The position numbers and the translations under genes were made by a program. Below the pieces are notes generated by a model that worked only from the letters and a program-made list of their open reading frames with translations, was not told where the DNA came from and searched no databases. This document shows, in pieces, positions 10,160-22,132 of a DNA stretch of 64,000 nt (position 1 is the stretch's first letter; each line of letters opens with the position of its first letter). Origin of the DNA: Agriotes lineatus (Eukaryota > Arthropoda > Insecta > Coleoptera > Elateridae); contig OW679202.1 in the NCBI GenBank assembly GCA_940337035.1, forward strand, positions 44,595,763-44,659,762, given 5' to 3'.

Positions 10160-13100
10160 AAGTATAGTACCTAGTAGAAGAAGAGATAAAACAACTAAAA
10201 TAATCTAATCTATATTCATTTCTTGTTCTACTAATATCTTAAACTGCAAATTAGATGTGAAAATGTTTATTACTTTCTGTCACATTTTCTGCAGACAGTA
10301 TTTTTCTTCTATAGCATTTATTTGTGTTATATCTGTCTACTGTGTCATACTCTTTCACTCGGATAGCGTTCTAGTTTTTATTTTCTGTATATATCTAGGG
10401 GAAACAAGGAAACTCTGTAGAAAGCAGTACCAAAAGAAAAAGAAAAATCAGTAGAATTTGTTAATATTAGACATGGCACAGAGCACGATTTAGAAATGGC
10501 TTAAATACTTCATTATTTTAGCATTTTTTTCTTTGTCTTGTCCTTTTATCCATCAACGTCACTGTAAACGTTAGAAACGTTGTTGACCAATCACAGTACC
10601 CCGAATGCAGTTTTCAATTGCATTATGAAATTTTATCTCTTTATAAAAAACGTCATTTTGCGAATTCTTTGTTATTGTTTGTTCTTTACAACCCTTGATT
10701 TCCCATGTGCTTATGTTACATGAAAATGGTTTTGTTGTGGTTTATATATTTTTTAACTTAAAATTGTTTTATTAGTGCTGTAACATTAACTACCTTTAGT
10801 TTCTATTGCATTTCTGATGAAAGGATTTTCAGTGTCTGGTAAGATATTTTTGTGATATTCGCTAGGCACCCCTAAGGATACTGGATTTAGTTCAATTATA
10901 AAATATGTCATAGGAATTTCATTCTTCGTTGCCCTTATGCTTTAATATAATGTTGAATAATCTGTAAAATTGTTTTTTCGTAATACGAAACGACAGTTCC
11001 ATTTCTTTCGCTTTAACGATTCCTATTTTTAAATTATTTCGCAGCTGTTGTAATATGATTCACAATGAATAAGTTGTGTAATTGTTTGCATACAACTTAA
11101 ACAGATATATGTATAATTAAGTACAGTAAGCTTCTATTTTAAAGTGGACAGCATAAAAGAACCATTTATAAAAGTATAATTGGGCTGTAAAAAATAAAAG
11201 TTTAAGGCTAGACCATACTCATGTGAGATCAGCGATTTACTGAAATAATCATTATCTTAATTTGACTAAATATAAAAAAATATAAAGTAGAATGTACATG
11301 TCCACAAACTGAATAATTAACGTGCTGTTAAAATGTCTATACAAACTGTGAATGTCGAAGCCGTTACATTATGTTTATATATATAAACAGGGTTCCATTC
11401 TAAATGTTCATAGTAATTACTTGAAGGATAGTTTGAAGGATACTAGCAATAAGCAAAATTAATGGCAAATGCTTATCATTGTGCTTTACCTATTTGTGGA
11501 ACAAATAAAAAAATTGAAATTTTCTAGGAATTACTGGTTCGACTATGTCTCTATGTTTTTTTGATCAAAAATCTCAGGCAACACGAAAATAGTCTGTTAC
11601 GTTTTACTGATGCAGACAAAAAAGTTTTAAGAAGTCGTGTGCAAAGATTTTGGAAGACGAATGTCAAAAGATGACTAATCTACTACGTTTTTACTTCTGT
11701 GAAAAATACCCAGATGTAGGTGTCAACGGGATTGCAAAAAACTGGTGTTTCTGTTTACTACTCTTCTAAAAATAAAAAAAAAACAATTGCTGCAAACATT
11801 TTTAGAAAGAAAAGCAACATATGTTGGAAATCGAATGTTAAGTGACGACGATAAGCTTAAATACTGTACAATCTGTATTTACGTGAAAGATGAAAAATTA
11901 TATATTTATAGCGGAATTATAGAGAATTTCTAATTATCCCTTATATTTTTCCAGAGTATGTGTTTAAGATATTAAAATAATTGGCATTTAAGCTTATCTT
12001 TCCTCGATTTAGATTTTAATACAGGGCGGTAAGCATGAAACTTTAAGTATATCGGCAGTTTGCTTAAGATAGTTGTAATAATTATAGCTTTTATTTCGTG
12101 CTTTAAAATCGTATTTTTAATTAATTTACATGAAAAATATTTAATATGATAACATAGATGGTTTAAAAATACCTGCCTTTTCTAAAATACTCAGGATTTG
12201 CATTGTGAAAACAAACACAAAGTAAAAATGTTATAAAGAATCACAATTTGAAAAATGTAAGCCTAATGCCGACAAAGGAGTATTCAAGGAAACGGAAAAA
12301 AGGTTTAATTGACTTTCTTACATTTCTAAAATGATAACCAAAGCAGAACCGCTATGCGCAAAAGGGATTTATTAGTTGCAATGTAATTTTTGTATTAATT
12401 CCTTGCATCATTTCAGCATCGACCATTTTAAAAATAAATAGCATTAGTTTAGTTATTTTTACATACTTACACATACTGCACAGCTGGGGGAGAAGTTCCA
12501 AGGCAAGCAAGCAAAAATCTAAAATAGCTTCATAGCGAATACATTATTTACACTTCGAAAATCTGTAAGTGATTCCGGATCGTGAAATATTGCTTTATAT
12601 TTTAGATAGGATTCCCAGAGGAGTTACTCAGACGCTTAATTGTTGAGTACAGATCCTTAACGGATAGTTTAGTATCCACATAAAGATCGCGGTGTTCCTC
12701 TGTGAATTATTATTCATATTCCTAAAACGGTTTTATTCTTAAGCGATTACTGCTCTGTAGAAATTGCGAAATTGTGCCGTGATAAAATACTCCCCCTAGT
12801 GCCTACGCTTTACAGAATCTTCAAGTAAAACGTGCTTGTTTAAAAAAAACGGCCACAATGAAAAGGCGAATAAATATATTGATTAATTAATTTGAGAATG
12901 ATCTATTTAAAGAACAAATATGTTTACCAAGTTACAACGAGTATTTAAGTCATTCAAGTGCGGATGGAGCAACAATACATTTGGAGAAATAAGTAACGCC
13001 TTACGGCAAGATTTTTTCGACTTCCTTCAAAACAGTGTATGCTTGTGTACATTTAAGTTGTAGTTAAGTAAAAAAAATAATAAAAACAACTTTTGGTCAT

Positions 13101-13995
13101 TTTTTGATTTGTAGTTTATATGCTACCACAACTATACAAAAATTACAGAACGTGCATGGAACATTATTTAGCGTTTATAACATAAAATTACACTATTTAA
13201 ATAAACCAAGGAATTAATGTAAAAAGGAGTTTAACTAATCAAGATGAAACAATAGTGAACTTGTATACACGAATCTTTGACACTTTACAGTTTACATCTT
13301 TGATAAGTTTTGAGCCAAATTAGTAAATCCGACACCATTGTTCTTCTTTTCACAAAATAACTTAAAATATATGGCTAAAGGCAAACCAAAAGCTTTAAAA
13401 ATTGATATACCATGAATAATGATACAACCGAAAAGCTGTAAGCATGTGCCCAAACAATTTATGCTCGATGGTATGCTGTAATTAGATACAAACAACAAAA
13501 ATTATGTATCACGCAAATATTCAATCAAGACTTTGAAATACTTACCTAACCAAACTGTCTGTGTACTAGTTTTAAGGAAATTTTTGTTGGAAAACTTCCT
13601 TCATGTCATATATTGTCAAACCTTTTATTAAATGTTGCTTTAAGTAACAGATTGTAAATGTATCAATAAACTAAAAAAAAATTAAGCAGGTGTTACATCG
13701 TTTGTATAATTAATATAATAATATACAGTAATCAAGCAAAAAGACTTCATTTACAAATTCATCTTCTGTACATTTTAGATTAGAGTATATCCGTTACGTT
13801 TTCTGCTAGGTTTGAAACTGATCTGGCCATCGTTTCTTCCCTTTTTCAACTTTCAGTCTTCTTTTTGGGTTATATTTCGAGCATCTCTTGGGGAAATTTC
13901 AGCACGTCTAAATAAATAAACGATCATACAACTACCATCTATCAAGATAGATTTTTCTATTTTTTTACGTATTATTTTATTTTATTCTCTGTTTT
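10160..13995. other. 3.8 kb without a recognised gene
   Basis: Very AT-rich. A Lys-rich stretch at about 11600-11935 keeps partial open frames (RFYFCEKYPDVGVN, then KEKQHMLEIEC in another frame). It looks like a decayed protein I cannot name. Nothing else stands out. Confidence 0.4.
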
Positions 13996-14007
13996 TATAT
14001 CTAAAAT

Positions 14008-14269
14008 GTGCCTGTCAACAACACAAAATTAGAAATACAAAAAAGAATAGTTGCAGCTATAAAAAGACTTAAAAACAAAAAAGCAACGGGCCCAGATAAT
14101 ATACCGGCAGAACTTATCAAAATGCTGGATGAAAAAAGCCTTGTAGTTTTAGAAGATTTATTTAATATAATATATAACACCGGAATTATACCTACCCAAA
14201 GGTTAAAATCTACTTTCATTACACTACCAAAAACCAATAAAGCGAAATGTTGTGACGACTATAGAACTA
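14008..14269 (+). pseudogene. LINE B reverse transcriptase, N-terminal part
   Basis: This is the fingers part of the RT: AIKRLKNKKATGPDNIPAEL matches the conserved KATGPDNIP block. It continues to a LPKTNKAKCCDDYRT segment, which lines up with the usual LPK..K..C.NYRPISL block. The frame is open over this stretch and ends exactly where the Penelope-like element inserted, inside the codons for DYRT. Confidence 0.85.
14257..14269. repeat. Target-site duplication, left copy
   Basis: GACTATAGAACTA is repeated exactly at 15878-15890. The two copies bound the nested Penelope-like element and fall in the same codons of the host LINE. Confidence 0.88.
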
Positions 14270-14418
14270 ATTCATATTCTTATTTGGGTATTTCGCCACT
14301 CTGCAAATTAAAAATATTAAATAACGAAAATATTAAGAACTTAGCTTTTTTTCACTGGAAGGAAAAACGACCAACCTCCAATGAATTGTTTGACATTGAC
14401 GTTTGTTGATATCTATAC

Positions 14419-14805
14419 CTACTTGATCTCATCTTTAAGAATCGATAGCCAACTATTGTCTAAAAATATTGAGAAAGACGACACGCATTTTTCTTCGTTA
14501 AGTAAAATATATGCCGTTTCCTTAATTTTTCGCCTAGTTGACATCGATTCTTTAGACAAGATCTTAGTGTTGTGCCATTGTATTCTATGGTTTTCATCCC
14601 AAGCATGTTCTGCCAGCTTAGACTTATTGAAGTGATAAGTTTTCATCATATTTTTATATTTTTTAACTCTAACTTGTAAAGGTCTGGATGTTTCACCGAT
14701 ATAATATTTCCCGCATTCACAGGGAATACTATATATACAATTCCTTGAATGTTGTTCTTCGTTGAACGGTTTCGTTTTTGTAAGAACTGACCGCAAAGTA
14801 TTCAT
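14419..14805 (-). pseudogene. PLE 1 GIY-YIG endonuclease domain
   Basis: CIYSIPCECGKYYIGETSRP gives the GIY-YIG core (here YSI...YYIG) with the Arg and Glu-containing helix following in QVRVKKYKN, then HAWDENHRIQWHNTKILS, which matches the CCHH/late part of the PLE nuclease. The domain nicks DNA to prime reverse transcription. The frame is open for 128 codons and is separated from the RT frame by a short shifted stretch containing SDKIRRIGNRF-like codons. The stop at about 14419 is near the normal protein end. Confidence 0.87.
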
Positions 14806-15035
14806 CGTTTTGAATACCGTCCTAACATTGAATCTATTTCCAATTCGTCTAATTTTGTCAGATATGCCTGGAATATATGGTATTAGTTAGAGTATTATAT
14901 TTTTGAGTGTCATTCCTTTGTACGTGTGTGGCATTGCTTCGTGTATTGAAAATGTTCCGAACAAGAGTCTCTGGATAGCCATTATCTTGTAAAACATTAA
15001 TAATAAATTCTTTCTCTTTTTTGAAAATGTTATCA

Positions 15036-15876
15036 TTAGAGCAAACAACTTTTTACAACGCCTGTCTTTATGTTTTTGTGATGGTTGGAATTAAAATGTA
15101 AGTACCTATTAGTATTGGTTTTCTTACGGTATACTGATGTTTCAAAAGTATTTATTGTGCGTGTGATTAGTGTATCAAGAAAGGGTAACTGATTGTTTTT
15201 CTCTGTTTCTAATGTGAATTTGATGGAGGTTTCTTTACTGTTAATATGTTCAAGAAATGTGTCCACCTCATCCATATCATGAGGCCAAATTGCAAAAACA
15301 TCATCGACATACGTCCACCAAACTACTGGTTTGTTGGTGTATGTGTAGACATGTTGTTGTTCAAAGTCTTCCATGAAAGGGTTACTAACAATGGGAGATA
15401 AAGGTGAACCCATTGCCATCCCGAAATCTTGTTGGTAAAATTCATTGTTTAGTTGAAAGTATGTCGTTTTAATGCATAGTGTTAAAAGTTCCATAATGGT
15501 ACCAACGTTTAATGTTGTTCGTGTATGTAATGTGTTATCGTTTTGTAGCCTATGTTTAATGATGTTGAGTGTTTTGTCTACTGGAACATTAGTGAAGAGA
15601 CTAACTACATCGAAACTAACCATTAAGTGTTGTGTGTTTATGTTTGCTTCTTTAAGTTTTTCAAGGAAATGGGGCGTGTTCTTTATATACGTGTCTGTAT
15701 TTCCTGATATAGGAGTCAGTATTTTAAGTAGATATTTAGCTAAACTGTGACAAGGAGAACCTATAGAACTAACTATTGGCCTAAGTGGTACATTTGGTTT
15801 GTGTATCTTTGGTAATCCATAAAAATGTGGTGGTTTACTGAATTCACGCCACAAAGAAGTTTCAGAGATTACCTTT
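15036..15876 (-). pseudogene. Penelope-type reverse transcriptase, N-terminally truncated
   Basis: This long frame reads SLWREFSKPPHFYGLPKIHK, LRPIVSSIGSPCHSLAKYL, SFDVVSLFTNVPVDK (the motif A Asp), GMAMGSPLSPIVSNPFME (motif B) and the catalytic WTYVDDVFAIW (YVDD at 15300-15311). It ends with the thumb, LPFLDTLITR. All are hallmarks of PLE reverse transcriptases, which are related to telomerase. The N-terminus is lost at the element's truncation point. At about 15050-14980 the frame breaks (after KTGVVKSCLL), so the link to the nuclease domain is frameshifted. Confidence 0.9.
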
Positions 15877-15877
15877 T

Positions 15878-15890
15878 GACTATAGAACTA
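15878..15890. repeat. Target-site duplication, right copy
   Basis: A perfect 13-bp match to 14257-14269. The LINE B reading frame continues from here. Confidence 0.88.
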
Positions 15891-17060
15891 TTAGTTTGAT
15901 GAGTCATATACTTAAAACCTTTATCAGAATTATACACAATCGAATTTATCGGAAATGCGAAGAAGGAATTAGTGAATCTCAATTTGGGTTTCGCAACACT
16001 ATGGAAACACGGGAAGCGTTATTCACTATTCAGGTATTAATTCAAAGATGCAGAGATGTCAACAAAAATGTATGCATGCTCTGTAGACTAGAAAAAAGCA
16101 TTTGATAAAATCAGACATGAAAAATTGTTGGAGATTCTAACGGACATAGGCCTTGATAGCAGAGACCTGTATTGGTATCAAAAGGCAACGGTAAGGGTGG
16201 AAACAAAATGACCGATGAAATTAATATAAAAAGAGGAGTCAGACAGAGATGTGTGTTGTCGCCACTACTCTTCAACGTATATTCAGAAGCTATCTTTAGA
16301 GAAGCTGTATTTGAAGCTGCAGAAGGTATCAAGGTAGGAGGTGAACGCATAAACAACATCCGGTATGCTGATGACACTGTTCTGCTAGCAGACAACAAAC
16401 ATGACTTACTGAGCTTAATAAACAAAGTCGTGGAAGCCAGCAAGAACTACGGATTAGAAATTAATCCACAAAAAAACTAAAATTATGATCATCACCAAAG
16501 AAAACCTTCCAGCACCACGAATTGTAATAGAAAATAACAACCTTGAAACAGTATCATCATACAAATATGTTGGATGTTAGTTAAATGATCAATGGGACTG
16601 CAGTAAGGAAATAAAGGCGAGGATAGAACAAGCAAGATAGGATTTCGTAAGAATGAATAAAGTTCTATGTGACCGAGAACTTGAATTAGGATTAAGAATA
16701 AGAATACTCCGATGCTACGTATTTTTCATTTTATTATATGGAGCAGAAAGTTGGACACTTAAAAACAACGAGTAAAAAATTGGAAGCCTTCGAAATGTGG
16801 ACCGCACCCTCATGGGTTGACAGAATCACCAATGCAAATATACTTCAATGTCTCGGCAAAAACACAGACATTTTAAAAACAATAAAAATAAGAAAATTGA
16901 AGTATCTAGGACATATATCGAGACACGACAGATATAATGCAACTGATTATGGAAGGTAACATACAGGGAAGAAGAAGTGTTGGACGAAGAAGAACATCCT
17001 GGCTAAGAAATTTACGCGAATGGTACGGAAAGACTAGCATAGAATGATTCAGAGCAGCCA
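15878..17060 (+). pseudogene. LINE B reverse transcriptase, C-terminal part
   Basis: It resumes with DYRTISLMSHILKTFIRII and continues with SESQFGFRNTMETREALF, then RLEKSI where the family has DYEKAFD. It goes on with KRGVRQRCVLSPLLFNVYSE and an intact catalytic YADD at 16364-16375 (IRYADDTVLLADN). The thumb, AESWTLK, and the C-terminal WLRNLREWYGK segment follow in shifting frames to about 17060. Stops near 16105 and 16480 and later frameshifts make it inactive, although the palm is well preserved. Confidence 0.85.
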
Positions 17061-17139
17061 TATCTAAGGTGCAAATAGCTGTAATGATCGCCAACCTCCA
17101 GTAAAAGGAGAGGCAAAACAAGAAGAAGATATCTACAAT

Positions 17140-17885
17140 TCGTTTTCTGCTCGTTTTTGTATATCCTGCCACAATTCGCGGAAACCTTCTTTCACGCATC
17201 CCTAGTCTTTGTTCAGTTTTTACTAATTGTATTAAAAATTCATTTTTACCCCAGCTTGTGGGTTAATATGCTATTTCCTTTATTATAGGTATCAGAAGGT
17301 ATGGGTCGTTTTTCGTTTTTCCTTCCTCATAGATTCCCAACAAAGATTTTGCTAGCGGTAACTGTTTCATCTCACACTAACCTTGATCGAATTCCATTTG
17401 TGCCTCTGTTTTCTTAGTTTGGTTTCTTAGTTTAACATATTCTATGTTCCCCAGTCTTAAGTGACACCTCGACACCGCAACAAGTGGTACAAGAGGATCG
17501 ATTATGTATGTATCGATATCTGTATGCTTCAGCTTCTTCGGGAAGTTCTGACCATTTTCTCTTACCTATCCTTTATAGATTCGAAGACAAAGGATAATAT
17601 TCCTAGTTATAGTTATTTTTCAGCAATAGGCTGGTTCTGTCTAATTTTGCCCACTCTACGTTCTTTTGAGCAGAACTAAACAAAACAATTCAAAATCTTG
17701 ACATTGGGAAACAAGAAAAAATATTTAAAATCGGAAACATTTGAAGAATTCATAATAGAGATAAGATGTTAGGCAAAAATCACCAAGTACCATGAAGGGC
17801 TTCATAGTTCACAAGTAATACTAAGTAGAACTCAGGAAGAACTAACAAAAACGTAATTAGAAGTATAAAAACAGAAGATATACCG
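17140..17885. other. No recognised feature
   Basis: Short frames only, including 17461-17679. Some Lys/Glu-rich codons after 17700 may already belong to LINE C, but I cannot align them. Confidence 0.4.
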
Positions 17886-17889
17886 AAAA

Positions 17890-18740
17890 TAACGATAGAA
17901 GGAATATTCTATTAAAAAGGCTCCACGACCGAATCTTGGTATGTTGAAGAGGTTGTTAAAGATAATCACTCAGTTCGATAACTATAGACCTATAAAGCTG
18001 TTATCGCTAGTGTATTAAGTTATTCACTTGAATTACCAACAGAATAGACTTTTATCAGGTCTAAGAACATGCAGTTTTTAGATTTGCCTTCAACACCTGC
18101 GACCACCTGCAGACAGTGAGAAACGTCATAAAAAAGTTGAAAAGTACAATAATAGGCTTTATAAACTATATGAAACAGTATTTGACAACGTAGAGATTTG
18201 GGCTGCACTATATTTTCTGAGGAACTGTAGGATATCCAGCATATATATCAATCTAGTTGAGTGTATTTATAGAAACAGTAAACATTGTGTCATAACCATT
18301 TGTATCTCGCACCTATAAAAATAACGATTTGCGGGGGGGGGGGGGCTGGTCTGCTAAATGCATTAATATAGACTGAACTTATTTCAGTCACCTAAGATTT
18401 GCGAACGATATTGTGGTTTTTGGCGACAATCCAGAAGAAGCATGACTGAAGATTTAAATATTACATCAAATAAAATAAGACTAAAAATGAATAAATTGAA
18501 AACTAAAATACTCAGTAAAACACCCAAGAGATTATAAACATTGAAACTGATAACGTTCGATTCAAACAAGGTGAAGGCTGTAGTTACCTAGGAAGAAATG
18601 ATTCGGAAAATGAGGCTAGGACGGTGCACCTTCGCTAAACTGAGCTACATTTTAAAATCAGATATGGTGAGATGAAACATATAGTGCAGAAAGGCTTGCA
18701 GCAGCTTAAAGAGCCTACGAGCGACATATATTGGAAATCA
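17890..18740 (+). mobile_element. LINE C remnant (RT), heavily decayed
   Basis: RFNNYRPI-type sequence (QFDNYRPIKLLS at about 17970) starts the RT. It is followed by AVFRFAFNTCDHLQTVRNVI (about 18070-18130), and by LRFANDIVVFGDNPEEA at 18392-18445, where the catalytic FADD has become FAND. Frameshifts occur every few dozen codons. A 13-base G run interrupts the region at 18333. Confidence 0.65.
18333..18345. repeat. Homopolymer G13
   Basis: An uninterrupted run of 13 G in AT-rich surroundings. It is either a mononucleotide microsatellite or a consensus error. Confidence 0.8.
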
Positions 18741-18869
18741 AATTCGAAGATGGAGTGGAAAAATGTTACAATTAGAAAACAGTCTAAATTCCAAGACATA
18801 CTTAATGTATATTAAGCGATACTTCTTGCCACTATAGAAGATTACCTGTAGAGAATATTTATTCGCTTT

Positions 18870-19240
18870 CATCTGGACAATACGATATGAATATTTCAGC
18901 AGATAAAACAAAAACCATGGTACTATCACAGAAACCAATGCGCTGCAAGTTGGTAGTAGATAATGAATGAATAGAACAGATGATGAATTTTAAATGTTTG
19001 GAATCACAATTTCCGGGTACCTAAGGAACTTAAGATGGTAAAATATATATTTTGATACAAAAAGAAAACTCAAAATCTATAAGACGATTGTCGGACCGAT
19101 CATTACCTACATAGCTGAGAGAAGTAGAGGTCTTGCCATATCTCAGCGATCGCAAATGCGCAGTGGAGCAAGGAAGAAAACTGTAGAGCGAGACGCCCAA
19201 ATGGTGTTCTCAGTATAACCTAAAAACATCAGGCTAGATT
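18870..19240 (+). mobile_element. LINE D remnant, RT thumb region
   Basis: YDMNISADKTKTMVLSQKPM followed by MMNFKCLESQFPG (18888-19015) matches the post-YADD region of RTE-like LINE RTs (LSLNPKKTK.M, then F.YLGS). TKRKLKIYKTIVGPIITYIA follows (19062-19115), the usual K..IYKT.VRP...Y segment. This repeats a region already passed in LINE C, so it is a separate copy. Confidence 0.65.
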
Positions 19241-19659
19241 GCAATTTAAAATAGGTTGTGTCAATATTTCAATATTTGATACAACTGTTTTTTTATAATA
19301 AACGGAAATATAAGTAGATAAAGAACGCAAACACTAACTTATAAGCACGAAAATAGCAAACGATATCAAACGCAACAAAATCGCAATGATATTTTCAGGT
19401 TGGTCTCTAGCCTTGCTTATAACGTATTTACAGAATTTCGATCACTGCGCAGGATCGCTGAGATATGGCAAGCACTCTACCGATATTATTGAAGAAACGG
19501 TCATAGGAAGGACACAACTGTATAGAAAAATAAACGAAACAGTGAGTCACAGCCTGTGTAAAATTCATAAAACAGAGAGAAGGTGCTACGTTGTACACAT
19601 TACTAAAGTAAATAACGAAATGCTGATTAAGATAGTAAGGAATTAGAAACCTTAGGGAG

Positions 19660-19980
19660 GCCGAGATTAAAGAAGGCCACAGGGGTGGAGAGAAAGCTGG
19701 AAGTTATGTACAGACTTTACCCCGTAGATGGGTGAAGAAAAACGGCCAGCGCACTTACTATAAGAGAAGAAGAAGAAATAGAATTGGGCTGGAAACTTGC
19801 CCAACTAAAAGACGATAGATGGACAAAAATTACTGTTTAGTGGAGACCCCGATATGCTAAACGAAAAGCGGGACATCAAAAGATATGCTGGCATGTAGTG
19901 GACGACAGTGGCTGAAAATAGGAAGACGTAGAAGAGCATGGGGAAGGTCTACATCTAACAATGGATTGATATAAGTTTTT
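19660..19980 (+). mobile_element. LINE 3' ends
   Basis: An AAG-rich tail at 19769-19782 ends one fragment. Immediately after, QLKDDRWTKITV (about 19795) and, in a shifted frame, RKTKSMGKVYIQQWIDIS-like codons to 19972 match the conserved C-terminus of insect RTE-type LINE proteins (DDRW...W, then W..M.EAYIQQW). Two LINE 3' ends are therefore placed head to tail. Confidence 0.6.
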
Positions 19981-20049
19981 TGTGATCCTGATCGTGAAGC
20001 AGGCTTATGTCTTGGCATTGTTTTAAAAGTATTTCTCAGATTCTGCCTT

Positions 20050-20260
20050 TGTTGTTGTGCCTAAAATCTACCGTTCCGCTTCCGCATTACTTCAGGGGTG
20101 TGGGTGTTACTTAGACTAATCCTTAAGTAAGTTAAACCGAAATTCCCTAGCCGGGATTCGAACTCTGACCCCGAACGCTCCGTGTTTTCACTGTTGCCTC
20201 GGCTGCAGCTGTGGAAACCATTGACCCTAATTTGACTCTGCCCTGGTTACACCTTTTCAG
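20050..20260 (-). mobile_element. tRNA-derived SINE (minus), decayed
   Basis: On the minus strand GAGTTCGAATCCC (complement of 20173-20185) is a near-perfect Pol III B box. Upstream of it (minus sense, 20190-20250) lies tRNA-like sequence including an ACGGAGCG block. The A box is weak. SINE C shares its downstream TTAGACTAATCC-like motif. Confidence 0.5.
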
Positions 20261-20261
20261 T

Positions 20262-21425
20262 TTAATTAGATCGAAATTGTTTTTTATGTTTAGTATAACT
20301 GACGTTTTTGGGGTATGTCTCCCTACCTATTTATGAGTTTCTGGCAATAGTCAATTCTTATCATTACAAGATGCTTCTTAGCCAGTTGCTAACAATACAT
20401 TGGATCAACTTACTCATCTAGTCGATTGTATAAAATATTGGTTAGAATGTTTCTAAATGTCACACATTTTCCTACAAATTCTTAAAGGGACTGTAGCTTC
20501 ATCTCTATTTGGCTTTTTATTAATTCATAGTTGTACTGATTATTGGGCAATATCAAAACCAGCCTACATAATTCAGCTTTACTTGATTTTCGTCATCATT
20601 TTGATTACAGCTTTTCAAATTAACAAATATTGTTTCTCTATTTTACGCAAAAACTAAAAGGGTAGCGTAGAAAATCCTAGAAATTTGATTTATACAAGCC
20701 ATGTCTATCTATATACTTTTTTACAACACATCTGTAGTGTTTTTCAGCAAGATCGAAGCTTCTGAATCTCAGTTAAGGGGTTGTATATATGAACTCTTCA
20801 GCTGATACTTTGTACCTGTATGAAACATTTCAAATGTTTCTGCGGTAAATAGTGGAATGGGCTGCACTTTACAAAACGTTGGATGAAAACAGGTTGAAAG
20901 AGTGCATCCGTTTATATATTTCGGACAAAGCATACCATTACCTCAAGGGACTCAAGCAACTGATATAAAAAAAATAGATATACTACGAAATAGAAAATTA
21001 TATTTGCCTCTTTAAAACAGACCTTTAAACTTATGTATAATACCAGTAATGATTTTTGGTTTTGAGAGTTGGGTGACCAAAAAACTATATAACATGGGAT
21101 GGAAGGGGTTATGATGCGGTTCGCCTTATGAGAGTGTAAAACCAATTTCTGTATTAGAGTGAAAATGTAAATTTTAAACATTATAAGTAAATCAGCATCT
21201 TAAAATGGAAATACCTTTGTTACGTGAACTGGGCAATACTAACTAGTGCACTATAGACGGTAGACTGTAGATTAGACTTTTAAACCCTTTACGACCAATA
21301 CCACTTTTTTATTATTAATAATTGCCAGTTCAAAAAATACATGTTATTCATGACATCGATATCTATAGTTAAATAAACAATAGCAGAAACTTATTGTTAG
21401 GACAATGATTACAATGTTGATAATC
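20262..21425. other. No recognised feature
   Basis: AT-rich and hydrophobic in translation (for example 20457-20657), as expected of random T-rich DNA. No repeat family recognised. Confidence 0.4.
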
Positions 21426-21654
21426 TTTTATTTTAATCTTCACTATCGGGTTCGGAGATACACAAATCTTGGGGAAGTTTGCGCTTGAGCCTGTCATGTA
21501 TGTTTTGTCTACCGATACTATAATAGATTGCACCATCGCACTCGCGGATGTTTTTAAAGAATTTGCGTGAACTTTCACTGATAAACTTTTGAATTGTAGG
21601 CATTTCTAGTTCATAGTGAAGTTGTTCGTTCCGAATGTACCAGGGGGCGTTCAC

Positions 21655-22130
21655 CGCATTCTGAGAATTTTATTTTGAAGACGTTGTACTTGTTGAATGT
21701 TGGATTTAGCTGTGTTGCTCCAGATCGGTGATGCGTAGAGAATCAATGGCCTTATTATAGATTTGTATATCAGGGTAGCACATTTAGGCTTAAGTGAACA
21801 TTTCCTATTTATGATGGGATACAGTTGAGCTAGTCTCGCGTAGGCTTGGTTGAATTTGAGATTTACATGAAGTTTGCAGGTGAGTCGTGTAGCAAGGAGT
21901 ATCCCTAAGTACTTGACTGCAGCGTCAGTGAAGTTCCATGGGATAATGTTTTGGTTGATTGCGAGGTTGGGAGGGTTTATGATTCGCTTTAGGGAGAAGA
22001 TTTTTGCTTGGCATTTGCTTGGGTTGATTTGTATGTTCCATTTGTTATACCATGAACATAGTTGGCGAATCGCGTTCTGTAATTGCTTTAGTCAGAAGTG
22101 AAGATGGTAAATAGTAGCGGTCCTAACACC
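21655..22130 (-). pseudogene. Jockey B RT thumb and C-terminus, catalytic YADD deleted
   Basis: After GPLLFTIFTSD (about 22120-22090) the sequence jumps to QLCSWYNKWNIQINPSKCQ, so the segment that should contain YADD is missing. A frame of about 140 codons without stops follows, including AAVKYLGILLATRLT and IYKSIIRPLILYASPIW. One frameshift at about 21655 leads into APWYIRNEQLHYELEMPTIQ, the well-known Jockey C-terminal block. Confidence 0.85.
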
Positions 22131-22132
22131 TT

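Larger units (their letters stand above)
14270..15877 (-). mobile_element. Penelope-like element (PLE 1), 5'-truncated, 1.6 kb
   Basis: A minus-strand retroelement nested in LINE B between perfect 13-bp duplications. It encodes the C-terminal two thirds of a PLE protein: reverse transcriptase then GIY-YIG nuclease. Its 5' end is cut inside the coding sequence (IISETSL-type codons at 15877-15850), so it inserted as a truncated copy. The RT frame is still open for 272 codons, so the insertion is fairly young compared with the surrounding debris. I see no long terminal repeat. Confidence 0.88.
14008..17128 (+). mobile_element. LINE B (RTE-like endonuclease-RT class), split by a PLE
   Basis: This is a 5'-truncated non-LTR element whose RT begins at 14008. 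It stops at 14269, resumes at 15878 beyond a nested Penelope-like element, and runs to an AAGAAG tail at 17119-17128. Flanks atatctaaaat (13997-14007) and atatctacaat (17129-17139) form a probable 11-bp target duplication with one mismatch. Without the nested element the copy is about 1.5 kb. It has a moderate number of stops. The clade is uncertain; the C-terminus (WLRNLREWYGK, then AAISKVQIAVMIANLQ) is of the kind often annotated as insect endonuclease-reverse transcriptase. Confidence 0.78.

Noticed and set aside
15472..15750. Plus-strand 92-codon gene
   Set aside because: It is the shadow of the Penelope RT frame on the other strand.
20173..20185. Functional tRNA gene
   Set aside because: Only the B box is good; no cloverleaf can be folded, so a SINE fits better.
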